From Calothrix sp. PCC 7716 (GTDB lineage: Bacteria; Cyanobacteriota; Cyanobacteriia; Cyanobacteriales; Nostocaceae): a stretch of 64,000 nucleotides of DNA. Within the stretch, counting starts at the first letter, position 1; each line of letters begins with the position of its first letter. Below are positions 16,974 to 25,713 of the stretch, one piece after another. The notes below the pieces were generated by a model. That model ran no database searches and was not told the origin of the DNA. It saw nothing but the letters and a program-made list of their open reading frames with translations. The stretch spans positions 1 through 64,000 of the forward strand of contig NZ_AP025022.1 of NCBI RefSeq assembly GCF_019977735.1, in the 5' to 3' direction. A program made the translations under genes and the position numbers.

Positions 16974-17549
16974 ATGAAAATCAACAAATATGTGATAAGT
17001 GGGCTAGCTGCCATTTTGTTTTCACCAGTTTTCTTTGAGATACCAGTGCTATGGCATTGGGCTGAGGTGAGAGCTTCAGAACGTTTCCTTGCCGACAACA
17101 TAACCCAAAAGTCTGCTGATGATTTACCTCAAACGCCAGGTATCCATGTTTGGGGGTCACCTAGTTGCGTTTATACCAAGTCATTAGTCGAGACATTGGA
17201 TAAGTGGGGGTTTAATTATGTTTATCACGATATAGGTTCTTGGCAGCAAAGCCACACGAAAGCTCCGGAAATGTGGGAGATAGTGAGACGTGTCAACCCA
17301 AATAAACAATGGAGTTTGCCTGTTGTAGATGTCAACGGAACTCCTGTAGTTGGTAACGGCACAAATATTGAGGACGTTGCTAAAGTTCTTGCTGAACAGG
17401 GTCAACTTCCATTGCAATACATACCAATTCGCGCTGGTACACGCATGATGTTTATATTTATTTTAGAGGTATTTTTAGTCTTAAATATACAATTGATTTA
17501 CATATCCTTTGGGATATCACGTAAATTGTCTTCTAAAAGAATTTCATAA
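16974..17549 (+). CDS. Membrane-anchored glutaredoxin/thioredoxin-fold protein
   Basis: The 191-residue protein has an N-terminal signal-anchor (ISGLAAILFSPVFFEIPVLW) and then a thioredoxin-fold domain (about residues 55-145). The active-site position reads SPSCVYT, a single cysteine where glutaredoxins have CPYC. Further landmarks are WSLPVVDVNGTPVVG, which contains the cis-proline loop, and a final hydrophobic helix (MMFIFILEVFLVLNIQLIYI). It probably faces the periplasm or lumen and handles thiols, though one cysteine limits it to monothiol chemistry. The 3' end overlaps the convergent open frame by 52 nt, and the hydrophobic C-terminus may be a junction product. A GGGATAA element precedes the ATG at 16974. 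Confidence 0.65.
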   Translation: MKINKYVISGLAAILFSPVFFEIPVLWHWAEVRASERFLADNITQKSADDLPQTPGIHVWGSPSCVYTKSLVETLDKWGFNYVYHDIGSWQQSHTKAPEMWEIVRRVNPNKQWSLPVVDVNGTPVVGNGTNIEDVAKVLAEQGQLPLQYIPIRAGTRMMFIFILEVFLVLNIQLIYISFGISRKLSSKRIS

Positions 17550-18538
17550 TAACCGTTTATCTTGAGCCTGACATTAGAAGAATTTATAGGAATTAAATCT
17601 TCTAGGTCAATCTCAATAGATTCTCCTTGGTGGAGAATTAAATATTCTCCATCTTGTTTTGCAAGTTTAGGAATTGGAGGTATTGCCTCTTGCGTTAGCT
17701 CTACGTCTGGCTTTGTGTACAGAATTGAGACAGAATCAATATAAGTTACTTCTGGCTCTCGCTCTTCTATCTTAATTTTCGATATGTCATGACCAAGGTT
17801 ACGAATTTCATAATCTTGTAATATTTTATTATTTCTACTATATAGAACTGTACCCAAATCAAGCCAATAATCATTTTTGCGATTATATATCAGTAAAAAA
17901 GGACAACTTCCTGACTGGTAGTTAGCTGACATTGTGTAACCAGTTGCTCGATTTCCCGGTAAGTCGGCAGCTATATCCTGTGCATTAACCTTGATAGAAA
18001 CAATTTGCATTGATGCCCCTACGGCAAATCTATCAGGGATAAGATATAATAATTCTTTTGTATTTTTTGTTTTAGATATAAAATTTTGAGATATAGTAAT
18101 TGGCTGAGTAACTAACTGATTTACGTCTCTACCAGGTTTGACTTTATTAATATCAATTTGGAAAGGTTTAGAGACATATATATTCTTCTCAGATATCTCA
18201 AATGGATTATTTTTTTTATTTAATTCACTCCAATCATTTTTGAAAGAATAATTATCAAATCCAAACTCAATTGGTATAATTATATAGTCTTGAGGACTTA
18301 GCTTAAACCCATCATTTTCAAAGATTTTACTCTTTGTAGGTTTTTCTGAAAAAAGACTGTTTCTACTATCAACTTCTGTTAATTTATAAGGGCTACTGTC
18401 TTCGCCAATAATTTTATAATTAATAGATTGTATATGTATTGGAAACTTACTAATATTTTGGATATAAGCAAATCTTACATATGGAGTAGGTGTTACTCTT
18501 TCCAGTATATCATTAATAGTACAATTACTTTCGGTTCT
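17498..18538 (-). pseudogene. Long coding-like frame lacking a start codon (third gene of the caspase operon, likely 5'-damaged)
   Basis: The minus-strand frame is open for 347 codons, from just after a TGA at 18539-18541 to 17498, but its first ATG is at 18010. The translation upstream of that ATG looks genuine: ERVTPTPYVRFAYIQNISK, then LSPQDYIIIPIEFGFDN and VSKPFQIDINKV, a beta-rich pattern that continues smoothly into MQIVSIKVNAQD. An ATG at about 18546 in another frame (M-K-N-R-K-stop) runs into this region, so a small indel near 18,540 may have separated start from body. It follows the membrane-effector gene on the same strand. Alternatively a non-ATG start (ATT) is used. Function unknown; no catalytic motif seen. 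Confidence 0.55.
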
Positions 18539-18714
18539 TCATTACTTTTTATGCTGAAGGAGTATAAAAAAAAGCTTCAAACCTTTACTAGGGAAGGATA
18601 ACAGCCGTTAGTCTTAACGTTCGAGCCTTCGCGTGAAATTTTAGACTCTAATTGCTTGGAAGCCTTGATTTTAAAGGAAAGCTCTGAATTTTATTTTTAA
18701 GTTCAGCATAACAC

Positions 18715-19938
18715 CTACGGAAGAGCCTTACTTTCAAAGAACATTTTATTTGATAAATCATTTATAAAAGAGTATCGATAACCTATAAAACCACGATTTT
18801 CAGGATTTTCTTCAATGATATTTTTTATCCACAAGTCTTTTATATTAGAATTCCTAATGAAGCTACTATAGTCTTTTTTTCCTATTTTTAGAATATCTGA
18901 TAATTTAGGATACTGAAGTATTTGACCTATATTATTATCTGCTTGTGAAGGAGTTTTTAAGAAAGATGTCCACTCTGCGCTTTCCAAATCAGATTGAAAT
19001 GGTAGTAGAAAAGGAAAGTATTGAAAATCCTCAATTTCCCCTTTGTTCGTGTAGTTCTTATTATTGATATTAAAATTATCTTGTCTCTGAATATGAACTG
19101 TTTCCCCATTGTTGAAATGTTTAGTATCTCCTTCATAAGTACGACCGCCTTGATTACGTTGATAATGATGTGAGTAGCCCTCTTCAATATGAATTATTTT
19201 TTGATTACCGCTTTCATTGGCAAATCTTTTTATATTTTTATAAATAGGATTATCTGTATCAACCAGCGGTTTACCATTTAAATTTTTCAGCGCACTTTCA
19301 GTTAGCTCTTTCGGAATACCTTCTTCTATTAAAGCCAAGACTGGATAGTGATTTATGCCTGTAATATAGTTTAAGTAAATTGGTCCTCTACGAATACCAG
19401 GTACAACTACTGATGGAATAAAAAACCACGATGATAAAGATACAATCAAAAAAGTTGTCAATCCACTAGTTAACCTTATTGCCCATTTATTTAAAGAAAT
19501 CTCTCTTTCTAAAGCAAGAGTATCTAACAAAAGAGAAACAGAAATTCCCATTGTCAAAGAAATTATCAGTATAAAAATTTTTAATATACTTTCTTCAGTA
19601 GGAGGATTAATACATAAAATTATAAAACAAACAATAACTGCAACTATTAAGATTAACCCAATTATCCGCTTACGGATAATAAGATTTTCATCTCGTAATT
19701 GACGAAAAACTTTTAAAATCGTCTCTGCATCTGTCCCTTGATAAATAACACGATTACCAATATTAACAGCCTCAGCTTTACCAATATCACCAAGATTTAC
19801 GTTGCCGTTACCAAGTTGTAAAACAGTCTGATCGCCACTAAAAATTAAGGCATCGCGTAGAGTATTAATATCAGCCTTGTTATGTTGATCTGCGGCAATC
19901 CTGTCTAGAATTGCTTTCAGTTCATCAAGATTGCTCAT
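18715..19938 (-). CDS. Multi-pass membrane effector with N-terminal amyloid/RHIM-like motif
   Basis: A 407-residue protein encoded 11 nt after the caspase gene. Residues 1-30 form a helix seen in cyanobacterial effector-associated modules (LKAILDRIAADQHNKADI). Residues 35-61 contain GDQTVLQLGNGNVNLGDIG and a second NIG, matching the C-terminal motif of the caspase and resembling the V-Q-L-G core of RHIM-type amyloid motifs. Three membrane segments follow (about 92-110, 119-140, 155-178). The remaining 230 residues are soluble and polar, with no enzyme motif seen. I infer a membrane-disrupting or signalling partner recruited by the caspase through matching motifs. ATG at 19938. Confidence 0.68.
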   Translation of the reverse strand: MSNLDELKAILDRIAADQHNKADINTLRDALIFSGDQTVLQLGNGNVNLGDIGKAEAVNIGNRVIYQGTDAETILKVFRQLRDENLIIRKRIIGLILIVAVIVCFIILCINPPTEESILKIFILIISLTMGISVSLLLDTLALEREISLNKWAIRLTSGLTTFLIVSLSSWFFIPSVVVPGIRRGPIYLNYITGINHYPVLALIEEGIPKELTESALKNLNGKPLVDTDNPIYKNIKRFANESGNQKIIHIEEGYSHHYQRNQGGRTYEGDTKHFNNGETVHIQRQDNFNINNKNYTNKGEIEDFQYFPFLLPFQSDLESAEWTSFLKTPSQADNNIGQILQYPKLSDILKIGKKDYSSFIRNSNIKDLWIKNIIEENPENRGFIGYRYSFINDLSNKMFFESKALP

Positions 19939-19949
19939 ATAAGTTATGA

Positions 19950-20969
19950 TTATTTTTCTGCTTGAGATTTGCTACCTAGAGTTATGTCTCTAGCTCTTCC
20001 TATTTGTCCAATGTTTATGTTGTCTGAGCCAGACTGCTCTACATTTTGGTCGCCAGAACTGATTGTAACATCCCTGCCTGCTGCCACTACCCTCCCTATT
20101 GTCTCCGCCGCTTCAGAATGCTGCACCTCATCCCATCCAGAGTTGGGTAAGCCTTTGCCCCCACGCAACACTGCTACAGCAAAATCCTCTGCTGCTAAGT
20201 CAAAATACGGTGTTTGCTCGGTTTGATAGTTACACTTAGTGCTTTCTGGCACAGCCTTACTAATATAGTTCATTAGGTTAGAAACTTTTACTACTGTCTC
20301 ACCTGGTTTGTTGCCAGCCCCTTGCAGCGCTTCAATTAAGTGGTAAGTGTATATGCTCATTGCACCATCACTGCGAATCCAAGACGCTTGCTTTCCACGA
20401 GATGATGTAAATACTGCCCTTCCTTCACCGTGCTTCAGGTCATCAATTAACTGTTTGGGCAAAGCCGTTTGCACAAAATTAGAGGGGAGTTTGATTGTAG
20501 CCTGTTCATTCTTAGCAGTCGCCATACCCTCAGCGTGGCAACTATCGATAATAACCAACAGTCGTTGCGCTTGTATCTGGCGTAACGCTTTAGTAAAGTC
20601 TTCGGCAGAGAGAGCAGAGTTGGCGATATCAAAGGGTTCAACGTCGTGTTGAATCAAATAGTATTTGCCTGTGGACTCATCAAGCCAGCCATGACCGGAG
20701 TAGTAGACCACAACTGTAGCTTCCGAGTCAGCGTCAGCTTGCTCTTTGAGCCAGGTTAGGCTATCCAAGATGGCATGACGTGTAGCAGCAGTGTCGTGCA
20801 GGATACGAAAGTTATGCTCACCACTGATATACCCACATAAGTTAGGGTCAGTGAGGATAGAGTGGAGCGCTTGAATGTCCTTAACCGTGGTAGGGAGCGA
20901 CCATTTTGGGTAAGCGGATTCGCCCACACCAATAAGCAGAGCGTAACCATGAGGAAATGTACTTGACAT
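19950..20969 (-). CDS. Caspase-family (C14) protease with C-terminal amyloid-like motif
   Basis: A 339-residue metacaspase/orthocaspase-type protease. The p20 core has VVVYYSGHGWLD with the catalytic His at about 93 and LVIIDSCHAEGM with the catalytic Cys at about 144. A FTSSRGKQASW segment and a p10-like part follow. After residue 300 the tail VTISSGDQNVEQSGSDNINI plus GQIG (306-324) is not part of the fold; it repeats the motif of the downstream membrane protein. Cyanobacterial caspases cut after basic residues and are linked to regulated cell death. This gene is first in its operon, so the tail probably couples protease activation to the membrane partner. The ATG at 20969 gives a full-length fold. 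Confidence 0.85.
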   Translation of the reverse strand: MSSTFPHGYALLIGVGESAYPKWSLPTTVKDIQALHSILTDPNLCGYISGEHNFRILHDTAATRHAILDSLTWLKEQADADSEATVVVYYSGHGWLDESTGKYYLIQHDVEPFDIANSALSAEDFTKALRQIQAQRLLVIIDSCHAEGMATAKNEQATIKLPSNFVQTALPKQLIDDLKHGEGRAVFTSSRGKQASWIRSDGAMSIYTYHLIEALQGAGNKPGETVVKVSNLMNYISKAVPESTKCNYQTEQTPYFDLAAEDFAVAVLRGGKGLPNSGWDEVQHSEAAETIGRVVAAGRDVTISSGDQNVEQSGSDNINIGQIGRARDITLGSKSQAEK

Positions 20970-21323
20970 GGGCGTTTTTCAACAATACTGCAACTTAGTT
21001 TAATAGACACACATATGCAAAAAAATATTTAATCTTTAATCTTGTTAATTATAGCACCTTAATTTCAGTATGAGTGTACGTGGTTTTCTTATAACACATG
21101 CCGATTGAAATGTTAAAATGCTTACCCCGTAATAATAATTTCAAAAACAATATTATCCTTGATGACACTTTCACTGCTTTACTCTTTCAGGGAGCAAGAA
21201 AATTTTAGTAGCTTGGTAAACGTCTTTACTAATCTAAGTCGTCACTCGTTCATGGTTAACATACGCTCGCTACCAAACCCGATTTAAACTAGCTAACACG
21301 AAAGCAGGTACCATGCACAGTGT
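20970..21323. other. Gap upstream of the caspase gene
   Basis: An AT-rich 354-bp gap with no gene on either strand. It should hold the caspase operon promoter near 20,990-21,060, but no box is clear enough to call. Confidence 0.4.
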
Positions 21324-21780
21324 TCATAAAGACTTACGTTTACCCACACGTTCAGCCAACTTGCGGCTAATTTCCGCCTGGTACTGTTTGCGGTTATCGT
21401 CGTAAATCATCACAGTTCTGGGGTCAGCATGGCGACTAAGGCTTTGCACTTTACGGTAGTCCCCATTAGAAATTTCAAGGCTGTCAGTAATGCCGCTGTG
21501 ACGGATTTTGTGAGGGGTCATACGCTTTTTGATCCCCGCGCGCGCGCAAGTTCTGGTAACAATATTGTAAACACCATCACCCGGAACGAGTCGTGCCCGC
21601 TGCGGGTGGAAATCTAAGGCAATAAATAAAGGGTCATCTGGTTTGAGCGAATGCCACGGCAATCAAGCCAATCCTGAATAGCTTCTGCTCTCCGGCGCCG
21701 GCACCGAAATCCATTCAAACTCAACACCCTTGCCCTTACCAAACACCAAGAGCGAGCTATTCAAGTCAAAATCCCCAACC
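21324..21780 (-). pseudogene. Broken tyrosine recombinase (C-terminal part)
   Basis: The intact 3' portion encodes the catalytic end of a phage-type integrase: MTPHKIRHSGITDSLE, LSRHADPRT and MIYDDN, including R, H and Y of the active site. Upstream, coding sense continues only by changing frame: AEAIQDWLDCRG in one frame and GDFDLNSSLLVFGKGKG plus EFEWISVPAP in another, so at least two frameshifts lie around 21,650-21,700. The N-terminal half is missing. It resembles the complete recombinase at 22,887 (SPHRVRHSAITE, LSRHSDPRT, IYDDN), so it is probably a decayed paralogue from an earlier integration. Confidence 0.82.
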
Positions 21781-21814
21781 AAAAGCTTGCAGAAAGCCTA
21801 CGTCTATACCTTTG

Positions 21815-22201
21815 TTAAGGACGTGAAGAGGCTTGAGGTGGGGAACCTGACGTGTTCGAGGGAGAAGAAGGTGGTTTTTTGTTGTTCTTTGAAGAGATTT
21901 TATTCCATAAAAAAATAATATCTTTTTGAACTTCACTATTTTCAAAGGAAGAAAAAATCTGAAGAAGTACGCCAATACCTAAACTGATGATATCTTCCTT
22001 CAAGAGGTCTGTTACTTTTGTGTCAAATAATCGAATAGCTAAACTAATCGCCAGAACAAATGTTCCGCTAGTCATTGTAATATTCTTTGGGTCGGAGTCA
22101 ATTCTCAGCCCATTACACCGACTCATGCGTACAACAAAAAGTATAAGTGATAAAGCAATAAATGATATTAACTTATTTCGAGTCCATGAATCACCAAGCA
22201 T
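21815..22201 (-). CDS. Small membrane protein of unknown function
   Basis: The 128-residue product has hydrophobic segments at about 11-25, 44-58 and 70-84 and a proline/serine-rich C-terminal tail (PPSSPSNTSGSPPQ). I do not recognise the family. It lies between a broken and an intact recombinase, so it is probably cargo of that region. The ATG at 22201 is the only plausible start. Confidence 0.45.
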   Translation of the reverse strand: MLGDSWTRNKLISFIALSLILFVVRMSRCNGLRIDSDPKNITMTSGTFVLAISLAIRLFDTKVTDLLKEDIISLGIGVLLQIFSSFENSEVQKDIIFLWNKISSKNNKKPPSSPSNTSGSPPQASSRP

Positions 22202-22285
22202 TATTACAGAAAATTATAAGTACAAAGTACATCATTATTAATTACCCCTCAGATGCACTATATATAAATGATTTATATTTAATGA

Positions 22286-22522
22286 TTAATTTTTATTAGA
22301 AGAAAATTTATCATACAAAACATCAATCACCACTACAATACAAACACCTGCTAAAGCACCAGATGTACCTGCGAGCGCAGCACCCAATATGGCGCCAACT
22401 GTTGCAAACTCAATATGCTTTTTACCTTCTTTTACAAATCCATTAAGGAGTTGTCTAGGCGAATCTGAGGCAGTACCGTTCATTGAATAATACCCTTCAT
22501 CCTTATTTTTACGAGTAGCCAT
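22286..22522 (-). CDS. Small glycine-zipper membrane protein
   Basis: A 78-residue protein with a charged N-terminus (MATRKNKDEGYYSMNG) and a glycine/alanine-rich hydrophobic segment (VGAILGAALAGTSGALAGVCIVVVI, about residues 42-67 in total). Glycine-zipper helices of this type oligomerise in membranes; some act as toxins or holin-like proteins. No partner antitoxin is seen. Same strand as the flanking recombinases. Confidence 0.5.
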   Translation of the reverse strand: MATRKNKDEGYYSMNGTASDSPRQLLNGFVKEGKKHIEFATVGAILGAALAGTSGALAGVCIVVVIDVLYDKFSSNKN

Positions 22523-22590
22523 CGAAATAAACCTATAGATTATAGGCTATTTTATAGCTACACTACTTATCTTAAAGTATACAGAAAACA

Positions 22591-22616
22591 GTGTGACGAA
22601 TCACACATTTTTTTTT
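22591..22616 (+). terminator. Hairpin with T-run, terminator-like for the plus strand
   Basis: GTGTGA-CGAA-TCACAC (22591-22606) is followed by an A and a T-run. This is a textbook intrinsic terminator reading left to right, yet both flanking genes read right to left. The rest of 22,523-22,886 is AT-rich with no gene. Confidence 0.55.
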
Positions 22617-22886
22617 AATAACTTAAATTCTTTAAATACAGAAAATTAATGACTATTTTTATTTTAAAAAATAATATTTAAATCTAAGTTATAGCTTTAT
22701 TTTTAGTCATAAAATTAAAATTTTTACGATAAAAAATAGTAGCTTTTTAATTTTAAAAAAGAAAAAACAAGGCATTTAATCAGACCTAAATGTCACCAGG
22801 GTATGGTCACACCAATAGTTTCAGCTTGGTAGACAAGCGATTTATTGTAAAATCACTCCAATCCAAAAGTTGTTAAAGATAAATTG

Positions 22887-23861
22887 TTAAATCAAATCAT
22901 CAAGCTGCCTAGTTAAGGCGCCTTGCAAATCAACGCGGTTATCATCATAAATAATTACAGTTCGGGGGTCAGAATGGCGACTTAACTTTTGAGTAGCCCG
23001 AATATTACCATTATTTTGGTTCAACGCCTCAGTAATAGCGCTATGCCTTACTCGGTGGGGACTCATCTGCTTTTCAATTCCCGCCAATTTGCAATATTTG
23101 ACAACAATTAAACGTATCGCTTCCCCACTTAACCTATTGCCAAACCGTACCGGGTCGAGGGAAATAAAAATTGGTTCGCTAGGTTTATCAGCAGCGTTAG
23201 ACGCTTGCAACCAATCAAAAATTGAAACAGCAGTTTTTTGAGAAATTGTCACCAACTCCCGTTCCCCATTGCGCCCCTTACCGCTTACCTCAATTTGACA
23301 ACTGGCATACTTAAAATTTTTCACATCCAAACTGGAAATCTCCGCGCGCCGCAGGGCATTACTCCAAAGCAACCGCATGATGGAATAATCGCGCTTCCCC
23401 GCAAGAGTCGAAGTATCAATTGCCTCAAATAACTTAATCACCTCCGGAACATCAATCCCCTTAGTATCCCGATAGGGTCTAACTTTCTCATTTTTAATTA
23501 CCTCCAGGTCATAATCGCAGATGCCAAAAATCTGCCCCATTTCCACCAAAGACCTAATCGCGCTAATTCTGCGGTTAATTGTCGCAGGCGCCAAACCCTG
23601 CTCGAAAAGATGATTTCGGTAGGCAACCACCACCGAGATTGCTTGAGTTTTAGACAGCGATAAAAATTCGCGCGCGAGGTCAGATGTTAATTCGCGACCG
23701 GGAGCAATGAGACTAAAGAAATTTCGCAAGTCATGAGAGTAAGCTCTGCGGGTGTGTTCGGAGCGTTTTTGCGTCAGTAACACTTCGATAATTTGTTTAC
23801 TCTCTTTCTGCGTAATTGTACTGGTAGAGGTGATAGAGCGGAGGGTTATGATACCAGACAT
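22887..23861 (-). CDS. Tyrosine recombinase/integrase (XerC-like)
   Basis: A complete 324-residue phage-type integrase. The N-terminal SAM-like core-binding domain spans about 20-125 (RRAYSHDLRNFFSL, AYRNHLFEQGLAPATINRRI). The catalytic domain has R in NALRRAEISSL (about 172), K in VSGKGRNGE, H-x-x-R in HRVRHSAI (about 272), H in LSRHSDPRT and the nucleophile Tyr in IIYDDN (about 306). It could resolve plasmid multimers or integrate a mobile segment; with a decayed relative 1.1 kb away, integration of a cassette is plausible. The start ATG at 23861 gives family length. No att core was identified. Confidence 0.9.
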   Translation of the reverse strand: MSGIITLRSITSTSTITQKESKQIIEVLLTQKRSEHTRRAYSHDLRNFFSLIAPGRELTSDLAREFLSLSKTQAISVVVAYRNHLFEQGLAPATINRRISAIRSLVEMGQIFGICDYDLEVIKNEKVRPYRDTKGIDVPEVIKLFEAIDTSTLAGKRDYSIMRLLWSNALRRAEISSLDVKNFKYASCQIEVSGKGRNGERELVTISQKTAVSIFDWLQASNAADKPSEPIFISLDPVRFGNRLSGEAIRLIVVKYCKLAGIEKQMSPHRVRHSAITEALNQNNGNIRATQKLSRHSDPRTVIIYDDNRVDLQGALTRQLDDLI

Positions 23862-24304
23862 AGAGGAAAAACTAAGATGAATAGGGGATTGTGCGCGTTA
23901 AGTGGTTGTTTAAACGTGCATTCTCACTATCACTTTACATTACAATCGACATCCATAATTAGAACAGAGCCGAAATTGCGCGTTAATTATTCGTAGTCGT
24001 TATGATTTTGATTTTTGCTGTCGCTTTATGTGCGAACCCATAGTGATAACCAAAAAAATTGTAAGCTGTCTTTAGCTTCGTGTATACGCAGTACAGACGC
24101 GGCAAAAATAGAACGTGAGTCTATTAATAGCGACAATGCCTTTTTTCAACAGATACCTATAATTTCCTGTATTCCAGGTCTCTTTCATCACAGAGGAATG
24201 TAGATAATCTTTATTATATCTTGATGATAATTGCAGTGAAAATAAGGAGGCGATAAGCATAATTTTACAAGTAAAATGGGATTAATATACAAGGATAAAA
24301 GTCA
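23862..24304. other. Gap between integrase and 24.3-kb gene
   Basis: A 443-bp stretch without a convincing gene on either strand. It would contain the integrase promoter and perhaps an attachment site; no repeat pair could be seen. Confidence 0.4.
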
Positions 24305-24679
24305 ATGTCTAACGCTTTACATGAAGCCGTAAAAAAAGGATTTGATTCTTATTTTCCTGGTTTGACTTTTGAAGAGAAAAAGTTACTAGAATTATGCTCT
24401 CTATATAATCAGACAGTTGAAGCATTGGTTAAAGATTTTGTCAAACATCCCAATGGTTATAATGTTAAAGAAAAAGACTATTCGATATCTCCAAAAAAAT
24501 TTATTGGTTGGGAGAAAAAAGGAAAATCTTATGATAGAACAACTGGACACATAACTTATTGGGTTTTTCGTCTTAAAAATTTTAAAAAACACCAAGAAAC
24601 GTTAGATTATATCTCTAAAGATAACTGGAAGATGCTGTTACAAGCTGAAAATATACTACACAAAATATCAGAAGCCTAA
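24305..24679 (+). CDS. Hypothetical protein, 124 residues
   Basis: A hydrophilic, lysine-rich protein beginning MSNALHEAVKKGFDSYFPGL, with a helical N-terminal half and a C-terminal FRLKNFKKHQETLDYI segment. No signal peptide, membrane helix or known motif is visible and I do not recognise the family. AAGGATAAAAGTCA upstream offers a ribosome-binding site. It stands alone, followed by an inverted repeat. Confidence 0.55.
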   Translation: MSNALHEAVKKGFDSYFPGLTFEEKKLLELCSLYNQTVEALVKDFVKHPNGYNVKEKDYSISPKKFIGWEKKGKSYDRTTGHITYWVFRLKNFKKHQETLDYISKDNWKMLLQAENILHKISEA

Positions 24680-24684
24680 TTAAA

Positions 24685-24733
24685 CGGGCGTTGCTAAAAA
24701 GAGCGAAATCGTCCCATGAATCAGCAACGCCCG
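24685..24733. terminator. Inverted repeat downstream of the 24.3-kb gene
   Basis: CGGGCGTTGCT (24685-24695) pairs perfectly with AGCAACGCCCG (24723-24733). There is no T-run, so this may be a factor-dependent terminator or a remnant insertion-sequence end. Confidence 0.45.
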
Positions 24734-24865
24734 CGAGAGTGTCAATCTTGAAATTCTTAATGTAGATTTGATCTGGTCACAGCGCTCTCAGTTGGCACCA
24801 ACTTGTAAACCACATGTGTACTCCTGCGTTGGCGCCGCACAGATTGCTATATATTGTATGAGTAT

Positions 24866-25160
24866 TTAATAAGGACGATTTTCTCTACCGTGATATACAC
24901 TTGTGATTATTACTGTGTCGTCGTCTTCTACATAGTAAATAATAACATAACCATATTTACCTTCATGTACTACTAACTTCCGGCGCCCAGAACCATCATT
25001 TAAAATGTTTCCTTTATAGGGAGTATCAGCAAGACTAAAACCTGCGTCTCTAATTTTTTGTGCAGCAAGAAATGCAGCATTTTCATCCCTTAACTTCAGG
25101 AAATCACGCAGGCCTTACAAGGTCTCTTAGTGCTTCTGGCAACCAAATTACTCTGGACAT
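24866..25160 (-). pseudogene. Frameshifted RelE/ParE-type toxin
   Basis: From an ATG at 25158-25160 the frame reads MSRVIWLPEALRDLVRPA and hits a TGA at 25104-25106. After a one-base shift near 25,112-25,116 it continues LRDFLKLRDENAAFLAAQ, then IRDAGFSLADTPYKG, GSGRRKLVVHEGKYGYVI and HGRENRPY to a TAA at 24866. The joined product is a full-length ParE-type toxin. The antitoxin gene upstream is intact and overlaps the start, so the antitoxin survives while the toxin is dead, or the two frames are joined by programmed frameshifting. Confidence 0.78.
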
Positions 25161-25492
25161 GGAAGTTCTCGGTCTGTACCAACACTATCTAACCAAGCAG
25201 CAACCTGTTCATGGGGAATACCATAACCTGTTTCTCGGTATCTCTGTAATCTACGCATATCTTCTTCTTTAGTTGCATCGTCATTGGTAAACATCAAACC
25301 CTGCTCATGAAGTTGTTGCCAATCTGATTCACTCTCGTTATAACCTTCATCATGGTGTGTTGAAAGGGCAGTTTTTAATGCATCTAAACTACCATCCGAT
25401 GTATCAACCCACTCTCTAACGGCAGTTTTTAAAGCATCCAAAGAATTATAAGCTTCAATCTGTGTAGCTATTTGCTGCTTAATATCTGTCAT
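25148..25492 (-). CDS. Antitoxin of the frameshifted toxin
   Basis: A 114-residue acidic protein. The C-terminal part, MRRLQRYRETGYGIPHEQVA followed by AWLDSVGTDRELPCPE, is the ParD-type antitoxin signature that wraps the ParE-type toxin. The N-terminal 50 residues contain two similar segments (SLDALKTAVREW and SLDALKTALSTH), an internal duplication that replaces the usual DNA-binding fold and is odd for this family. It overlaps the toxin start by 13 nt. Its frame is intact. Confidence 0.72.
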   Translation of the reverse strand: MTDIKQQIATQIEAYNSLDALKTAVREWVDTSDGSLDALKTALSTHHDEGYNESESDWQQLHEQGLMFTNDDATKEEDMRRLQRYRETGYGIPHEQVAAWLDSVGTDRELPCPE

Positions 25493-25713
25493 GGTGTGCT
25501 TCTCATAAATATAGTGGAAAATTATATCTATATAATTATAGATTAACTCAATACTGCACGGCGCGGGAGATGTTAATTTTTACGGCATTGTACCGAGAAA
25601 ACAACGGTGCAAGCGCGGCGCGTTTTGATATCTCTTGAAGTGGCGCCAACATTTTTGTTCAATTATTAATACGAAAAACAACACAATAGATGTCGTTTTC
25701 GCCTAAACTCCTA

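Noticed and set aside
24015-24260. 62-residue frames on both strands between the integrase and the next gene
   Set aside because: No ribosome-binding site, odd composition and no family resemblance.
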